Shown: positions 13,437-20,140 of the stretch, in pieces
Numbering within the stretch: the stretch's first letter is position 1
Layout of the letters: each line of letters opens with the position of its first letter
Assembly (NCBI GenBank): GCA_035656335.1
Contig: DASRSS010000244.1
Span: forward strand, 1-20,140
Length of the DNA: 20,140 nt
Reading direction: 5' to 3'
Source of the DNA: DASRSS01 sp035656335
Lineage (GTDB): Bacteria > Actinomycetota > Actinomycetes > Mycobacteriales > Jatrophihabitantaceae
Made by a program: the position numbers and the translations under genes
The notes under the pieces: generated by a model
Databases searched by the model: none
Told to the model about the DNA's origin: nothing
Seen by the model: the letters and a program-made list of their open reading frames with translations, nothing else

Positions 13437-14606
13437 TCAGGACTTGAGGAAGTCCGGGACGTCCAGCTCGTCGTCGACGGCGACCGGGGTACGGGTGACG
13501 TTCGTGGTCGGCGCCGAGTAGCCGGCGGCGGACTCCTGCGGGCGCGCACCGCCCGGTCCCGGACGCGGCGGCAGCGCCTCGGTGCGCGCGTTGTCCTCGT
13601 CCTTGGCGTTCGGCGCGGGCGCGGCCGGCCGGCGGATCTCCACCTTCTTGTACGGCAGCTGGCCGCTGTCGAAGCCGGCGGCGATCACGGTCACCTTCAC
13701 CTCATCACCGAGGGTGTCGTCGATGACCGCGCCGAAGATGATGTTCGCGTCCGGGTGCGCGGACTCGGCGACGAGCGAGGCGGCCTCGTTGATCTCGAAC
13801 AGGCCGAGGTCCGAGCCGCCCTGGATCGACAGCAGCACGCCGTGCGCGCCGTCCATGCTCGCCTCGAGCAGCGGGCTGGCGATCGCGATCTCCGCGGCCT
13901 GCCGTGCGCGGTTCTCGCCGCGGGCGGAGCCGATGCCCATCAGCGCCGACCCGGCGCCGCTCATCACGCTCTTGACGTCGGCGAAGTCGAGGTTGATCAG
14001 CCCGGGCGTGGTGATCAGGTCGGTGATGCCCTGGACGCCGGACAGCAGCACCTGGTCGGCGCTGCGGAACGCGTCCATCACGCTGACGTTGTGCTCGCTG
14101 ATCTGCAGCAGCCGGTCGTTCGGGATGACGATGAGCGTGTCGCACTCCGAGCGCAGCGCCTCGATGCCGTCCTCGGCCTGGCTGGCGCGCTTCTTGCCCT
14201 CGAAGGAGAACGGCCGGGTGACGACGCCGATCGTCAGTGCGCCGAGCTTGCGCGCGATGCTCGCGATCACCGGCGCGCCACCGGTGCCGGTGCCGCCGCC
14301 CTCGCCGGCGGTCACGAACACCATGTCGGCGCCCTTGAGGACCTCCTCGATCTCGTCGCGGTGGTCCTCGGCGGCCTTGCGGCCGACCTCCGGCTGGGCG
14401 CCGGCGCCGAGGCCGCGGGTGAGTTCGCGGCCGACGTCCAGCTTGACGTCGGCGTCGCTCATGAGCAATGCCTGGGCGTCGGTGTTGACCGCGATGAACT
14501 CGACGCCCTTGAGCCCGACCTCGATCATCCGGTTGACGGCGTTGACGCCGCCGCCGCCGACACCGACGACCTTGATGACCGCCAGGTAGTTGTGCGGTGC
14601 TGTCAT
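13437..14606 (-). CDS. ftsZ: Cell division GTPase FtsZ
   Basis: 389 residues. The tubulin signature is GGGTGTGGAP (103-112); the N-terminal loop is VVGVGGGGVNAV; the T7 catalytic loop is NLDFADVKSVM (205-215). A linker from about 315 leads to the C-terminal peptide DDELDVPDFLKS, which binds SepF and FtsW in actinobacteria. FtsZ polymerises with GTP to form the Z ring. The ATG at 14606 has AGGAG 9 nt upstream. It has its own promoter in the 335-nt gap behind ftsQ. The region up to yggS (20 nt) suggests co-transcription with yggS and sepF. Confidence 0.98.
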   Translation of the reverse strand: MTAPHNYLAVIKVVGVGGGGVNAVNRMIEVGLKGVEFIAVNTDAQALLMSDADVKLDVGRELTRGLGAGAQPEVGRKAAEDHRDEIEEVLKGADMVFVTAGEGGGTGTGGAPVIASIARKLGALTIGVVTRPFSFEGKKRASQAEDGIEALRSECDTLIVIPNDRLLQISEHNVSVMDAFRSADQVLLSGVQGITDLITTPGLINLDFADVKSVMSGAGSALMGIGSARGENRARQAAEIAIASPLLEASMDGAHGVLLSIQGGSDLGLFEINEAASLVAESAHPDANIIFGAVIDDTLGDEVKVTVIAAGFDSGQLPYKKVEIRRPAAPAPNAKDEDNARTEALPPRPGPGGARPQESAAGYSAPTTNVTRTPVAVDDELDVPDFLKS

Positions 14607-14718
14607 GGTTTCTGGCTCCTATGAACTCGGGTCGGACTTGTCGCGGCGTGCTTGTCGGTGTCGTCGATCCAACGGTGGCGGTGGTGGCGTCTCGGGTGAC
14701 TTCGACCCGAACCCTCAC

Positions 14719-14747
14719 CCTCTAGTAGACCGTTAACGTTATGTCAA
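14719..14747 (-). promoter_or_regulatory. ftsZ promoter
   Basis: A perfect -35 TTGACA (14742-14747) is followed after 17 nt by TAGAGG (14719-14724), a fair -10. The spacer contains the palindrome CGTTAACG (14731-14738). The leader would be about 105 nt. Strong promoters just before ftsZ are known in Streptomyces and mycobacteria. Confidence 0.7.
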
Positions 14748-14844
14748 CCTGGGCTGTTGGTCTCGAAGTTAGATCGCGAAGCGGACGAACCCGTTCAGGC
14801 GCGCCGTGACACGCCGAGTTTTCCCGCGCGATTCGGATCTTCGA

Positions 14845-14913
14845 CCGGCCCAAAGAACAGGCCGGATCGCGCGATCCGAGCCGCAAGCTCCTTCGTCGCG
14901 CGGCGCGCGGCTC
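14845..14913 (-). other. Cluster of inverted repeats in the ftsQ-ftsZ gap
   Basis: The 335-nt gap 14607-14941 has no gene. Besides the ftsZ promoter it holds CCGGCC/GGCCGG (14845-14850 with 14860-14865, loop 9), the 16-nt palindrome CGGATCGCGCGATCCG (14863-14878) and GAGCCGC/GCGGCTC (14878-14884 with 14907-14913). These compete with each other and follow the ftsQ stop by 28 nt or more. They probably end or attenuate the upstream murein-cluster transcript. There is no T-run. Confidence 0.45.
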
Positions 14914-14941
14914 TTCGCGCGAGCGCTCATCGTCCCGGAGT

Positions 14942-15664
14942 TCAGCGCGTGAAGGGCTGATCGGGATCGGTGACGTCGATCTGCTGCTCGGCGTGCGGCA
15001 GCAGCGCCACGAGCACGCGCGCCTTCTCGGCGCTGCGGTCCGCGCTGCCCCACTGCACGACGCGCTGATCCTTCAGCAGCAGCGTGATCGCCTGCGGGTT
15101 CAGCGCCTGGATCGACGTGATCTTCGCGCGGACGCGGGCCGGCAGCGCGGCCGCGACCGTGGCCAGGGCGCGTCCGGACGTCCGGGCGTCGGCGCCCGAC
15201 GGGACGACGAACAGCGGCAGCTTCGCCGGTCGTGTACCGGTCGCGCGGTACTGGGCGCCGGTGTGGTCGATCAGCACGAACCCGTTGCCGCGCTTGACGT
15301 AGCCGACGGGCACGCGCTCGGTGACCGTGATCGTCACCGTGGACGGGAAGGACGTCGTGACCTGCGCCGACCCGACCTCGGGCAGCTGCTCGACCCGACG
15401 CGTGATTGCGGCCTCGTCCAGGCGCAGCAACGGCGTGCCGTGCGAGATGTGCGCGGCGGCCTCGATCTGCTTCGCGGTGAGCAGGTGCGTGCCGCGCACG
15501 GTCACCGAGCGCACGCCGAACACCGGGCTGAACGCGAGCAGCCACACCGCGGCGACGGCGACCACGACCAGTGCGCCCACGCCGATCAACAGCCGCTGCC
15601 GGGTGCCGGACGGGCGCGCGCCGTCGGCGGCGGTGCGCAGCGAGTCGAGCAGGCCGTTGCTCAC
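14942..15664 (-). CDS. ftsQ: Cell division protein FtsQ (DivIB)
   Basis: 240 residues. A short cytosolic tail is followed by one membrane helix (about 25-46, LLIGVGALVVVAVAAVWLL). The POTRA domain starts at SPVFGVRSVTVRGTHLLTAKQI, and the beta domain includes ERVPVGYVKRGNGFVLIDHTG. FtsQ links FtsL/FtsB to the late divisome outside the membrane. The GTG at 15664 overlaps the murC TGA in a GTGA quartet; the frame is open 12 codons further, but only inside murC. A clear Shine-Dalgarno is lacking, so translation is probably coupled to murC. Confidence 0.95.
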   Translation of the reverse strand: MSNGLLDSLRTAADGARPSGTRQRLLIGVGALVVVAVAAVWLLAFSPVFGVRSVTVRGTHLLTAKQIEAAAHISHGTPLLRLDEAAITRRVEQLPEVGSAQVTTSFPSTVTITVTERVPVGYVKRGNGFVLIDHTGAQYRATGTRPAKLPLFVVPSGADARTSGRALATVAAALPARVRAKITSIQALNPQAITLLLKDQRVVQWGSADRSAEKARVLVALLPHAEQQIDVTDPDQPFTR

Positions 15665-17148
15665 GCGACACCCGCGCACGCGTTGCGGATGTCGTCGCAC
15701 AGCAGGTAGACGTTCCCGATGCCCATCGTGATCACCAGGTCACCTTGACGGGCCACCTCGGCGATCCGGCGCGGCACCTCCTCGTAGCGCGGCTCGTAGA
15801 TCACCCGCTCGGGCGGCAGGTCGATCAGGTCGCTGATCGTCGCGCCGGTGACGCCCGGGATCGGTTCCTCACGCGCCGGGAAGATGTCCATCACGACGGC
15901 GATGTCGGCGATCGTGAGCGCCTCGGCGAACTCGTGCCGGAACGTCTGCGTGCGGCTGTAGGTGCCCGGCTGGAACACCGCGATCAGCCGCCCGCCGCCG
16001 GTCGCGGCGCGGGCGGCGGTCAGCGACGCGGCGATCTCGGTCGGGTGGTGCGCGTAGTCGTCGTACACGCGCACGCCACCGCCCTCGCCGTGCGACTCGA
16101 AGCGGCGGTGCACGCCGGTGAAGCCCGCCCACGCGTTCGCGACCGCGTCCGTGTCGAGACCGAGTTCGGCGGCCATCGCCAGCGCGGCGGCCGCGTTCAG
16201 CGCCATGTGCCGGCCGATCAACGCGCCGACGCGCACGGTCCGCTGCGGCAGCGACGGGCCGGCGACGGTGAACTCGACGCCGTCCGCGAACGTGCGGACG
16301 TCCGTCACGCGCACGTCCGCGTCCGCGCTCTCGCCGTAGGTGCGCACCCGCCGCCCGACGCGTCCGGCGTACTCGGCGATCCGGCGGGCACCGGCGTCGT
16401 CCGCGCACGTCAGCAGCAGTCCGGACGGCTCGACCCGGTCCACGAACTGCTCGAACGCGCGGAAGATGCCTTCGAGGTCGCCGTGGTTCTCCAGGTGATC
16501 GGCCTCGACGTTGGTGACGACCGCAGCGACCGGACGGGTCAGCAGGAACGACCCGTCGCTCTCGTCCGCCTCGACGATCGCGAGTTCGCCCGTGCCGAGG
16601 TGCGCGTTGCGTCCGGTCTCGTAGAGGTTGCCGCCGATCGCGAAGGACGGATCGGTGCCGCACGCCTGCGCGCCGACCGTGAGCAGCGACGTGGTCGACG
16701 TCTTGCCGTGCGTGCCGGCGATCGCGATGCAGCGCTTGTCCTCCAGGCCGGCGGCGAGTGCAGCGGCGCGGCGCAGCACCCGCATCCCGCTGCCGCGCGC
16801 GGCGACCAGCTCCTCGTGCTTGGGGTTGATCGCGGTCGTGTACACGAACGTGTCCGCGTCGTGCAGGTGCTCGACCGAGTGGCCGATCATCACGGTCGCA
16901 CCGAGCGCGCGCAGCGCCTGCACCGTGGTCGACTCACGCGCCTCGCAGCCGCTGACCGCGAGGCCGCGATCGAGCAGGATTCGGGCCAGGCCGCTCATGC
17001 CGGCGCCGGCGATGCCCATGATGTGCACCCGGCCGAGTTCGGCCAGCGCCGGGATGACGTCAGTGGCGGCACTGCGCACCAGCGCCGCGCCGGGGGCCTC
17101 CCAGTCCTGCGGCCGGTCCGCGCTCGCGTCCGCGGTCGGCCTGGTCAT
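15661..17148 (-). CDS. murC: UDP-N-acetylmuramate--L-alanine ligase
   Basis: 495 residues. The N-terminal nucleotide-sugar domain starts at VHIMGIAGAGMSGLA (41-55). The ATP P-loop is GTHGKTSTT (145-153), followed by EADESDGS and the central Mur ligase block, and the C-terminal domain holds DDYAHHPTEI. The enzyme adds L-Ala to UDP-MurNAc with ATP in the cytosol, the first step of the stem peptide. The ATG at 17148 overlaps the murG TGA (ATGA) and has GGAGG 6 nt upstream; about 107 more codons are open upstream but lie inside murG. The roughly 38-residue N-terminal extension before VHIMG is longer than in E. coli. Confidence 0.97.
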   Translation of the reverse strand: MTRPTADASADRPQDWEAPGAALVRSAATDVIPALAELGRVHIMGIAGAGMSGLARILLDRGLAVSGCEARESTTVQALRALGATVMIGHSVEHLHDADTFVYTTAINPKHEELVAARGSGMRVLRRAAALAAGLEDKRCIAIAGTHGKTSTTSLLTVGAQACGTDPSFAIGGNLYETGRNAHLGTGELAIVEADESDGSFLLTRPVAAVVTNVEADHLENHGDLEGIFRAFEQFVDRVEPSGLLLTCADDAGARRIAEYAGRVGRRVRTYGESADADVRVTDVRTFADGVEFTVAGPSLPQRTVRVGALIGRHMALNAAAALAMAAELGLDTDAVANAWAGFTGVHRRFESHGEGGGVRVYDDYAHHPTEIAASLTAARAATGGGRLIAVFQPGTYSRTQTFRHEFAEALTIADIAVVMDIFPAREEPIPGVTGATISDLIDLPPERVIYEPRYEEVPRRIAEVARQGDLVITMGIGNVYLLCDDIRNACAGVA

Positions 17149-18275
17149 TGCGTGCCTCCGAGCTGGCGATGTTCGGCGACGACGTTCAGGACGTGGCGGG
17201 CGAGCACCACGTCCGCGTCGCGGTTTCCAGCATGCGCCGCCGCGGCCGACATCGCCGCAACGGTGGCCGGCTCGGTGATCCGCGGCACCACGTTGTCGAC
17301 GATCCACTGCGGGGTGAGGTCGTCGTTGTCGACGAGCAGTCCCCCACCGGCGTCGACGATCGGCACCGCGTTGAGCCGCTGCTCGCCGCCGCGCAACGGC
17401 AGCGGCACGTAGGCCGCGGGCAGGCCGACCGCGGTCAGCTCGGCGCACGTCATCGCGCCGGACCGGCACAGCACCATGTCGGCGGCCGCGTACGCGTACT
17501 GCATCTCGTCGACGTACGGCAGCACGACGTACGGCGCGGCACCCGGCACGTCCGGCGGCACCGCGACGTCGTCGACGTTGTTCGGCCCGACGATGTGCAG
17601 CACCTGCACGCCGGCGGCGCGCAGCGCGGGTGCCGCCTGCGACACCGCCCAGTTGATCGCCCGCGCGCCCTGCGAGCCGCCAGTGACGAGCAGCACCGGG
17701 CCGTCCGGCTTCAGGCCGAACCGCTCGCGCGCCTGCGTGCGCAGCGCGGCCCGGTCCAACGTCGCGATGGCCGGGCGCAGCGGGATGCCGATCGCGACCG
17801 CGTTCGGCAGCCGCACGTCCGGGGACGCGGTGAACACGTGCCGGGTCATGCGCACCGCGACGCGGTTCGCCACGCCCGCACGCGCGTTCGCCTCGTGGAT
17901 CACGATCGGGATGTGCCGGCGCCGCGCGGCGACATACGCGGGCATCGCCACGTAGCCGCCGAAACCCACGACCGCCTCGGCCCGGACGCGGTCGAGCACG
18001 TCACCCGCGGCGCGCACCGAGGCGTTCAGCCGCGCCGGCGTCGCGAGCAGCGCGCGGTTGAGCCGGCGCGGCAGCGGAACCGGCGGGATGAGTTCCAGTG
18101 GGTACCCGCGCGCCGGGATGAGCGTGGTGTCCAGGCCGCGCTCGGTGCCCAGCGCGGTGATCTCGGCGTCCGGTGCGAGCCGGCGCAGCGCGTCGGCGAA
18201 GTTCATCGCCGGCTCGATGTGCCCGGCCGAGTGGCCGCCCGCGACCACGATCCGCGGCGCGGTCACGGCCGTCAC
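17145..18275 (-). CDS. murG: UDP-GlcNAc:lipid I GlcNAc transferase MurG
   Basis: 376 residues, GT28 family. The first Gly-rich loop is AGGHSAGHIEPA (12-23), where mycobacterial MurG has GGGTAGH. GFGGYVAMPA follows, then the lipid-side block HEANARAGVANRVA, the TGGSQGA loop, and the UDP-GlcNAc site RSGAMTCAELTAVGLPA with PLRGGEQRLNA. It makes lipid II from lipid I at the inner face of the membrane. The GTG at 18275 overlaps the ftsW TGA (GTGA) and has GGAGG 5 nt upstream. The open frame reaches far upstream to 19898 but only as a shadow of ftsW. Confidence 0.97.
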   Translation of the reverse strand: MTAVTAPRIVVAGGHSAGHIEPAMNFADALRRLAPDAEITALGTERGLDTTLIPARGYPLELIPPVPLPRRLNRALLATPARLNASVRAAGDVLDRVRAEAVVGFGGYVAMPAYVAARRRHIPIVIHEANARAGVANRVAVRMTRHVFTASPDVRLPNAVAIGIPLRPAIATLDRAALRTQARERFGLKPDGPVLLVTGGSQGARAINWAVSQAAPALRAAGVQVLHIVGPNNVDDVAVPPDVPGAAPYVVLPYVDEMQYAYAAADMVLCRSGAMTCAELTAVGLPAAYVPLPLRGGEQRLNAVPIVDAGGGLLVDNDDLTPQWIVDNVVPRITEPATVAAMSAAAAHAGNRDADVVLARHVLNVVAEHRQLGGTQ

Positions 18276-19756
18276 CGCGTCCTCCGCCGACCATCCGTGC
18301 CGGTGGGGCGCAGCGGGATCGCGGCCGGACGCGTCGCGGCGGGACGGGACGGGCGCGCCGCCCGGGTCGGTGTCGCGCGCGGCGATGCCGCACGCGAGGC
18401 GGGCGCGGCTACACGCGGCGCGGAGGTGCGCGGCGGAGGCGGCGGGACACGACGCCGGCGTTTGGGCGGACAGTACGGCCGCGGCACGGGCACACGCAGC
18501 CAGCGTTCGAGCCGTGTGCGGCGACCCAGCCGTTCCGCGCGGCGCGCGGCCGTGACCGCGGGCGCCTCGTGCCGGGCGAACGACGTCATCATGCCCAGCA
18601 CGAAGAACGACACGAGCAGCGAGGTGCCGCCGGCGGAGATGAACGGCAGCGGGATGCCGGTCACGGGCAGCAGGCCCGTCACGTAACCGATGTTGATCAC
18701 AGCCTGACCGCACAGCCAGATGGTCGCGGCGCCGGCGACCAGGCGCACGAACGGATCGGCGTTGCGGCGCGCGATGCGCATGCCGGTGTACGCGAACAGG
18801 CCGAACAGCGCGAGCACCGCGACCGCACCGAGCAGGCCGAGCTCCTCGCCGATGATCGCGAACACGTAGTCGGAGTTCGCGTTCGGCACCCAGTACTTGG
18901 ACGTGCCCGCGCCGAGCCCGACACCCCACAGCCCGCCGGAGCCGAGCGCGTACAGCGACTCGACGGTGTGGAAGCCGCTGCCCTGCGCGTCCTTGAACGG
19001 GTTGGTGAACGAGGTCAGCCGCGCGAGCCGGTAGGGCTCGGCGACGGCGAGCAGCGTGACGGCGCCGGCGATCACGAGCACCAGCGCCGCGAAGTAGCGC
19101 ATCGGCATGCCGATCATCCAGAGCAGGCCGAGCAGGATCATCAGGAAGCACAGCGTGGTGCCGAGGTCGGGCTCCAGCATGATCAGCGCGATCATCAGCA
19201 CGAAGCCGGGGATCAGCGGCACGAACAGGTGCTTGGCTCGGCGCAGCGTGCCCAGTTGCTGTTTGCGCGCGAGCAGGTCCGCGCCCCACAGCAGCATGGC
19301 AACCTTCGCGAACTCCGACGGCTGCAGCTGCAGCGGACCGACGTCGATCCAGCGGCGCGCGCCGTACGCCGCGACGCCGATGCCCGGAACGAGCACCGCC
19401 AGCATCACCACGAACGCGAGCCCGAGCGCCGGGTACGCCAGCATCCGGTAGGCACGCGGCGGCAGCCGCATCGCGAGCCAGAAGATCGGCAGGCCGAGCA
19501 GGACGAACTCGGCCTCCTTGACCACCTGCGACCAGATCTGCCCGGTGCCGGTGCCGACCGTGTCGTGCGAGGCAGCGATCGTGGTGGACACCGCCATCAT
19601 GACGCCGAAGCCGAGCAGCCCCACCGTCGCGAGCAGCAGCAGCTGCACCGACGCGTACGGCTTGTCCAGGAAGCGGCCGGTGTCCTCGTCTGGATCTCGG
19701 TCCGGGCGCACGAACGACAGCCAGGCGCGCCTGGCGTTGGCGGTGATCGACGTCAT
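18272..19756 (-). CDS. ftsW: Septal peptidoglycan polymerase FtsW (SEDS family)
   Basis: 494 residues with about ten membrane helices. SEDS motifs: GARRWIDVGPLQLQPSEFAK (132-151), MLEPDLGTT (193-201, Asp197), NSDYVFAIIGEELGLLGA around the probable catalytic Asp296, and TGIPLPFISAGGTS (366-379). A cytosolic tail of about 98 residues (397-494), rich in Arg, Pro and Ala, follows the last helix. FtsW polymerises lipid II with a partner class B PBP at the septum. The ATG at 19756 shares one base with the murD TGA (TGATG) and has GAGGA upstream. Gene order murD-ftsW-murG-murC is standard for the cluster. Confidence 0.96.
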   Translation of the reverse strand: MTSITANARRAWLSFVRPDRDPDEDTGRFLDKPYASVQLLLLATVGLLGFGVMMAVSTTIAASHDTVGTGTGQIWSQVVKEAEFVLLGLPIFWLAMRLPPRAYRMLAYPALGLAFVVMLAVLVPGIGVAAYGARRWIDVGPLQLQPSEFAKVAMLLWGADLLARKQQLGTLRRAKHLFVPLIPGFVLMIALIMLEPDLGTTLCFLMILLGLLWMIGMPMRYFAALVLVIAGAVTLLAVAEPYRLARLTSFTNPFKDAQGSGFHTVESLYALGSGGLWGVGLGAGTSKYWVPNANSDYVFAIIGEELGLLGAVAVLALFGLFAYTGMRIARRNADPFVRLVAGAATIWLCGQAVINIGYVTGLLPVTGIPLPFISAGGTSLLVSFFVLGMMTSFARHEAPAVTAARRAERLGRRTRLERWLRVPVPRPYCPPKRRRRVPPPPPRTSAPRVAAPASRAASPRATPTRAARPSRPAATRPAAIPLRPTGTDGRRRTR

Positions 19757-20140
19757 CAGCGCGCGTCCTCGGGCAGCGCCCGCGCGGCGGCCGCGAACGC
19801 GTCGCCGCGCGCCGCGTAACCGCTGAACATGTCGTAGGACGCGGCGGCGGGCGCGAGCAGCACAGTGTCACCCGGCCGGGCGAGCTCGGCCGCGGCACGC
19901 ACCGCCTCGATCATGGCCCCATCGTCTCCGCTGGCCACGTCGATCACCGGGATCTCGGGCGCGTGTCGCCGCAATGCGTCCGCTATGTGCCGGCGGTCCA
20001 CGCCGAGCAGGACGGCACCGCGCAGCCGGGGCGCGATCTCGGCGACGAGCTCCTCGACGGGCGCGCCCTTCAACTGGCCGCCGGCGATCCAGACCACGTC
20101 CGGATAGGTGGTGAGCGATGCGCGCGCGGCGTGCGGGTTC
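19756..20140 (-). CDS. murD: UDP-N-acetylmuramoyl-L-alanine--D-glutamate ligase, C-terminal part (cut by window edge)
   Basis: The last 127 residues are visible, starting at NPHAARASLTTYPDVVWIAG. NPHA and WIAGGQLKGA open the C-terminal ligase domain, and GDTVLLAPAAASYDMFSGYAARGDAF is the MurD C-terminal hallmark (usual form LSPAxASxDxFxxYxxRG). MurD adds D-Glu to UDP-MurNAc-L-Ala with ATP. The 5' part lies beyond the right edge. The stop overlaps the ftsW start by one base. Confidence 0.95.
   Translation of the reverse strand, partial: NPHAARASLTTYPDVVWIAGGQLKGAPVEELVAEIAPRLRGAVLLGVDRRHIADALRRHAPEIPVIDVASGDDGAMIEAVRAAAELARPGDTVLLAPAAASYDMFSGYAARGDAFAAAARALPEDAR

Noticed and set aside
14769..15671. 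300-codon frame in the ftsQ region reaching into the ftsQ-ftsZ gap
   Set aside because: Arg-rich shifted frame of ftsQ; the gap part shows hairpins, not coding bias.
18276..19898. MurG as a 917-residue fusion
   Set aside because: The upstream part is an Arg-rich shadow of ftsW; the GTG at 18275 with GGAGG is the true start.

Overview
This is a GC-rich window (roughly 70% by eye) from an actinobacterium. The gene order murD-ftsW-murG-murC-ftsQ-ftsZ-yggS-sepF-yggT-divIVA, a short translational T-box in front of ileS, and a Lys-rich H1-like/DksA fusion protein beside ileS all fit class Actinomycetes. The genus cannot be fixed from the sequence. No mobile element, tRNA, rRNA or CRISPR array is visible. 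This is core chromosome.

Layout, left to right: the 5' end of dnaE (minus, cut by the window edge); an L,D-transpeptidase lipoprotein gene (minus); otsB (plus), which converges on otsA (minus) with overlapping stop codons. Leftward from 5.8 kb runs a probable operon: H1-like/DksA, lspA, rluD, otsA. A 453-nt divergent region (5820-6272) holds a promoter for that operon and the T-box leader of ileS (plus). ileS ends at a perfect 22-bp hairpin at 9.4 kb, shared with a convergent gene for a membrane protein with three copies of an Ada-like H/C/C/C putative zinc module. From there to the right edge everything is on the minus strand: this membrane protein, divIVA, yggT, sepF, yggS, ftsZ, ftsQ, murC, murG, ftsW and the 3' part of murD.

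How the genes work together: murD, murC, murG and ftsW carry peptidoglycan precursors from UDP-MurNAc to septal polymerisation. ftsQ, ftsZ and sepF build the divisome, and divIVA directs polar growth. From murD to ftsQ every junction is an overlap of start and stop codons (TGATG, GTGA, ATGA, GTGA), so translation is probably coupled. ftsZ has its own promoter with a perfect TTGACA and a leader of about 105 nt. The left half adds lipoprotein processing (lspA), 23S rRNA modification (rluD), trehalose-type sugar synthesis (otsA/otsB) and 3-3 peptidoglycan cross-linking.

Most interesting points: (1) IleRS has a GTHH version of the HIGH signature, the GXHH swap linked to extreme mupirocin resistance; (2) the leader of ileS shows a full set of mutually exclusive T-box pairings; (3) the membrane protein next to divIVA carries three putative zinc modules with identical H-x3-C-x23-C-x2-C spacing; (4) the DksA-type zinc finger has Asp in place of its third Cys; (5) pgeF is missing from its usual place between ftsZ and yggS. 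Several start codons were moved inward on Shine-Dalgarno or overlap evidence (ldt, rluD, dksA-like, yggT, sepF, ftsQ, murC, murG).
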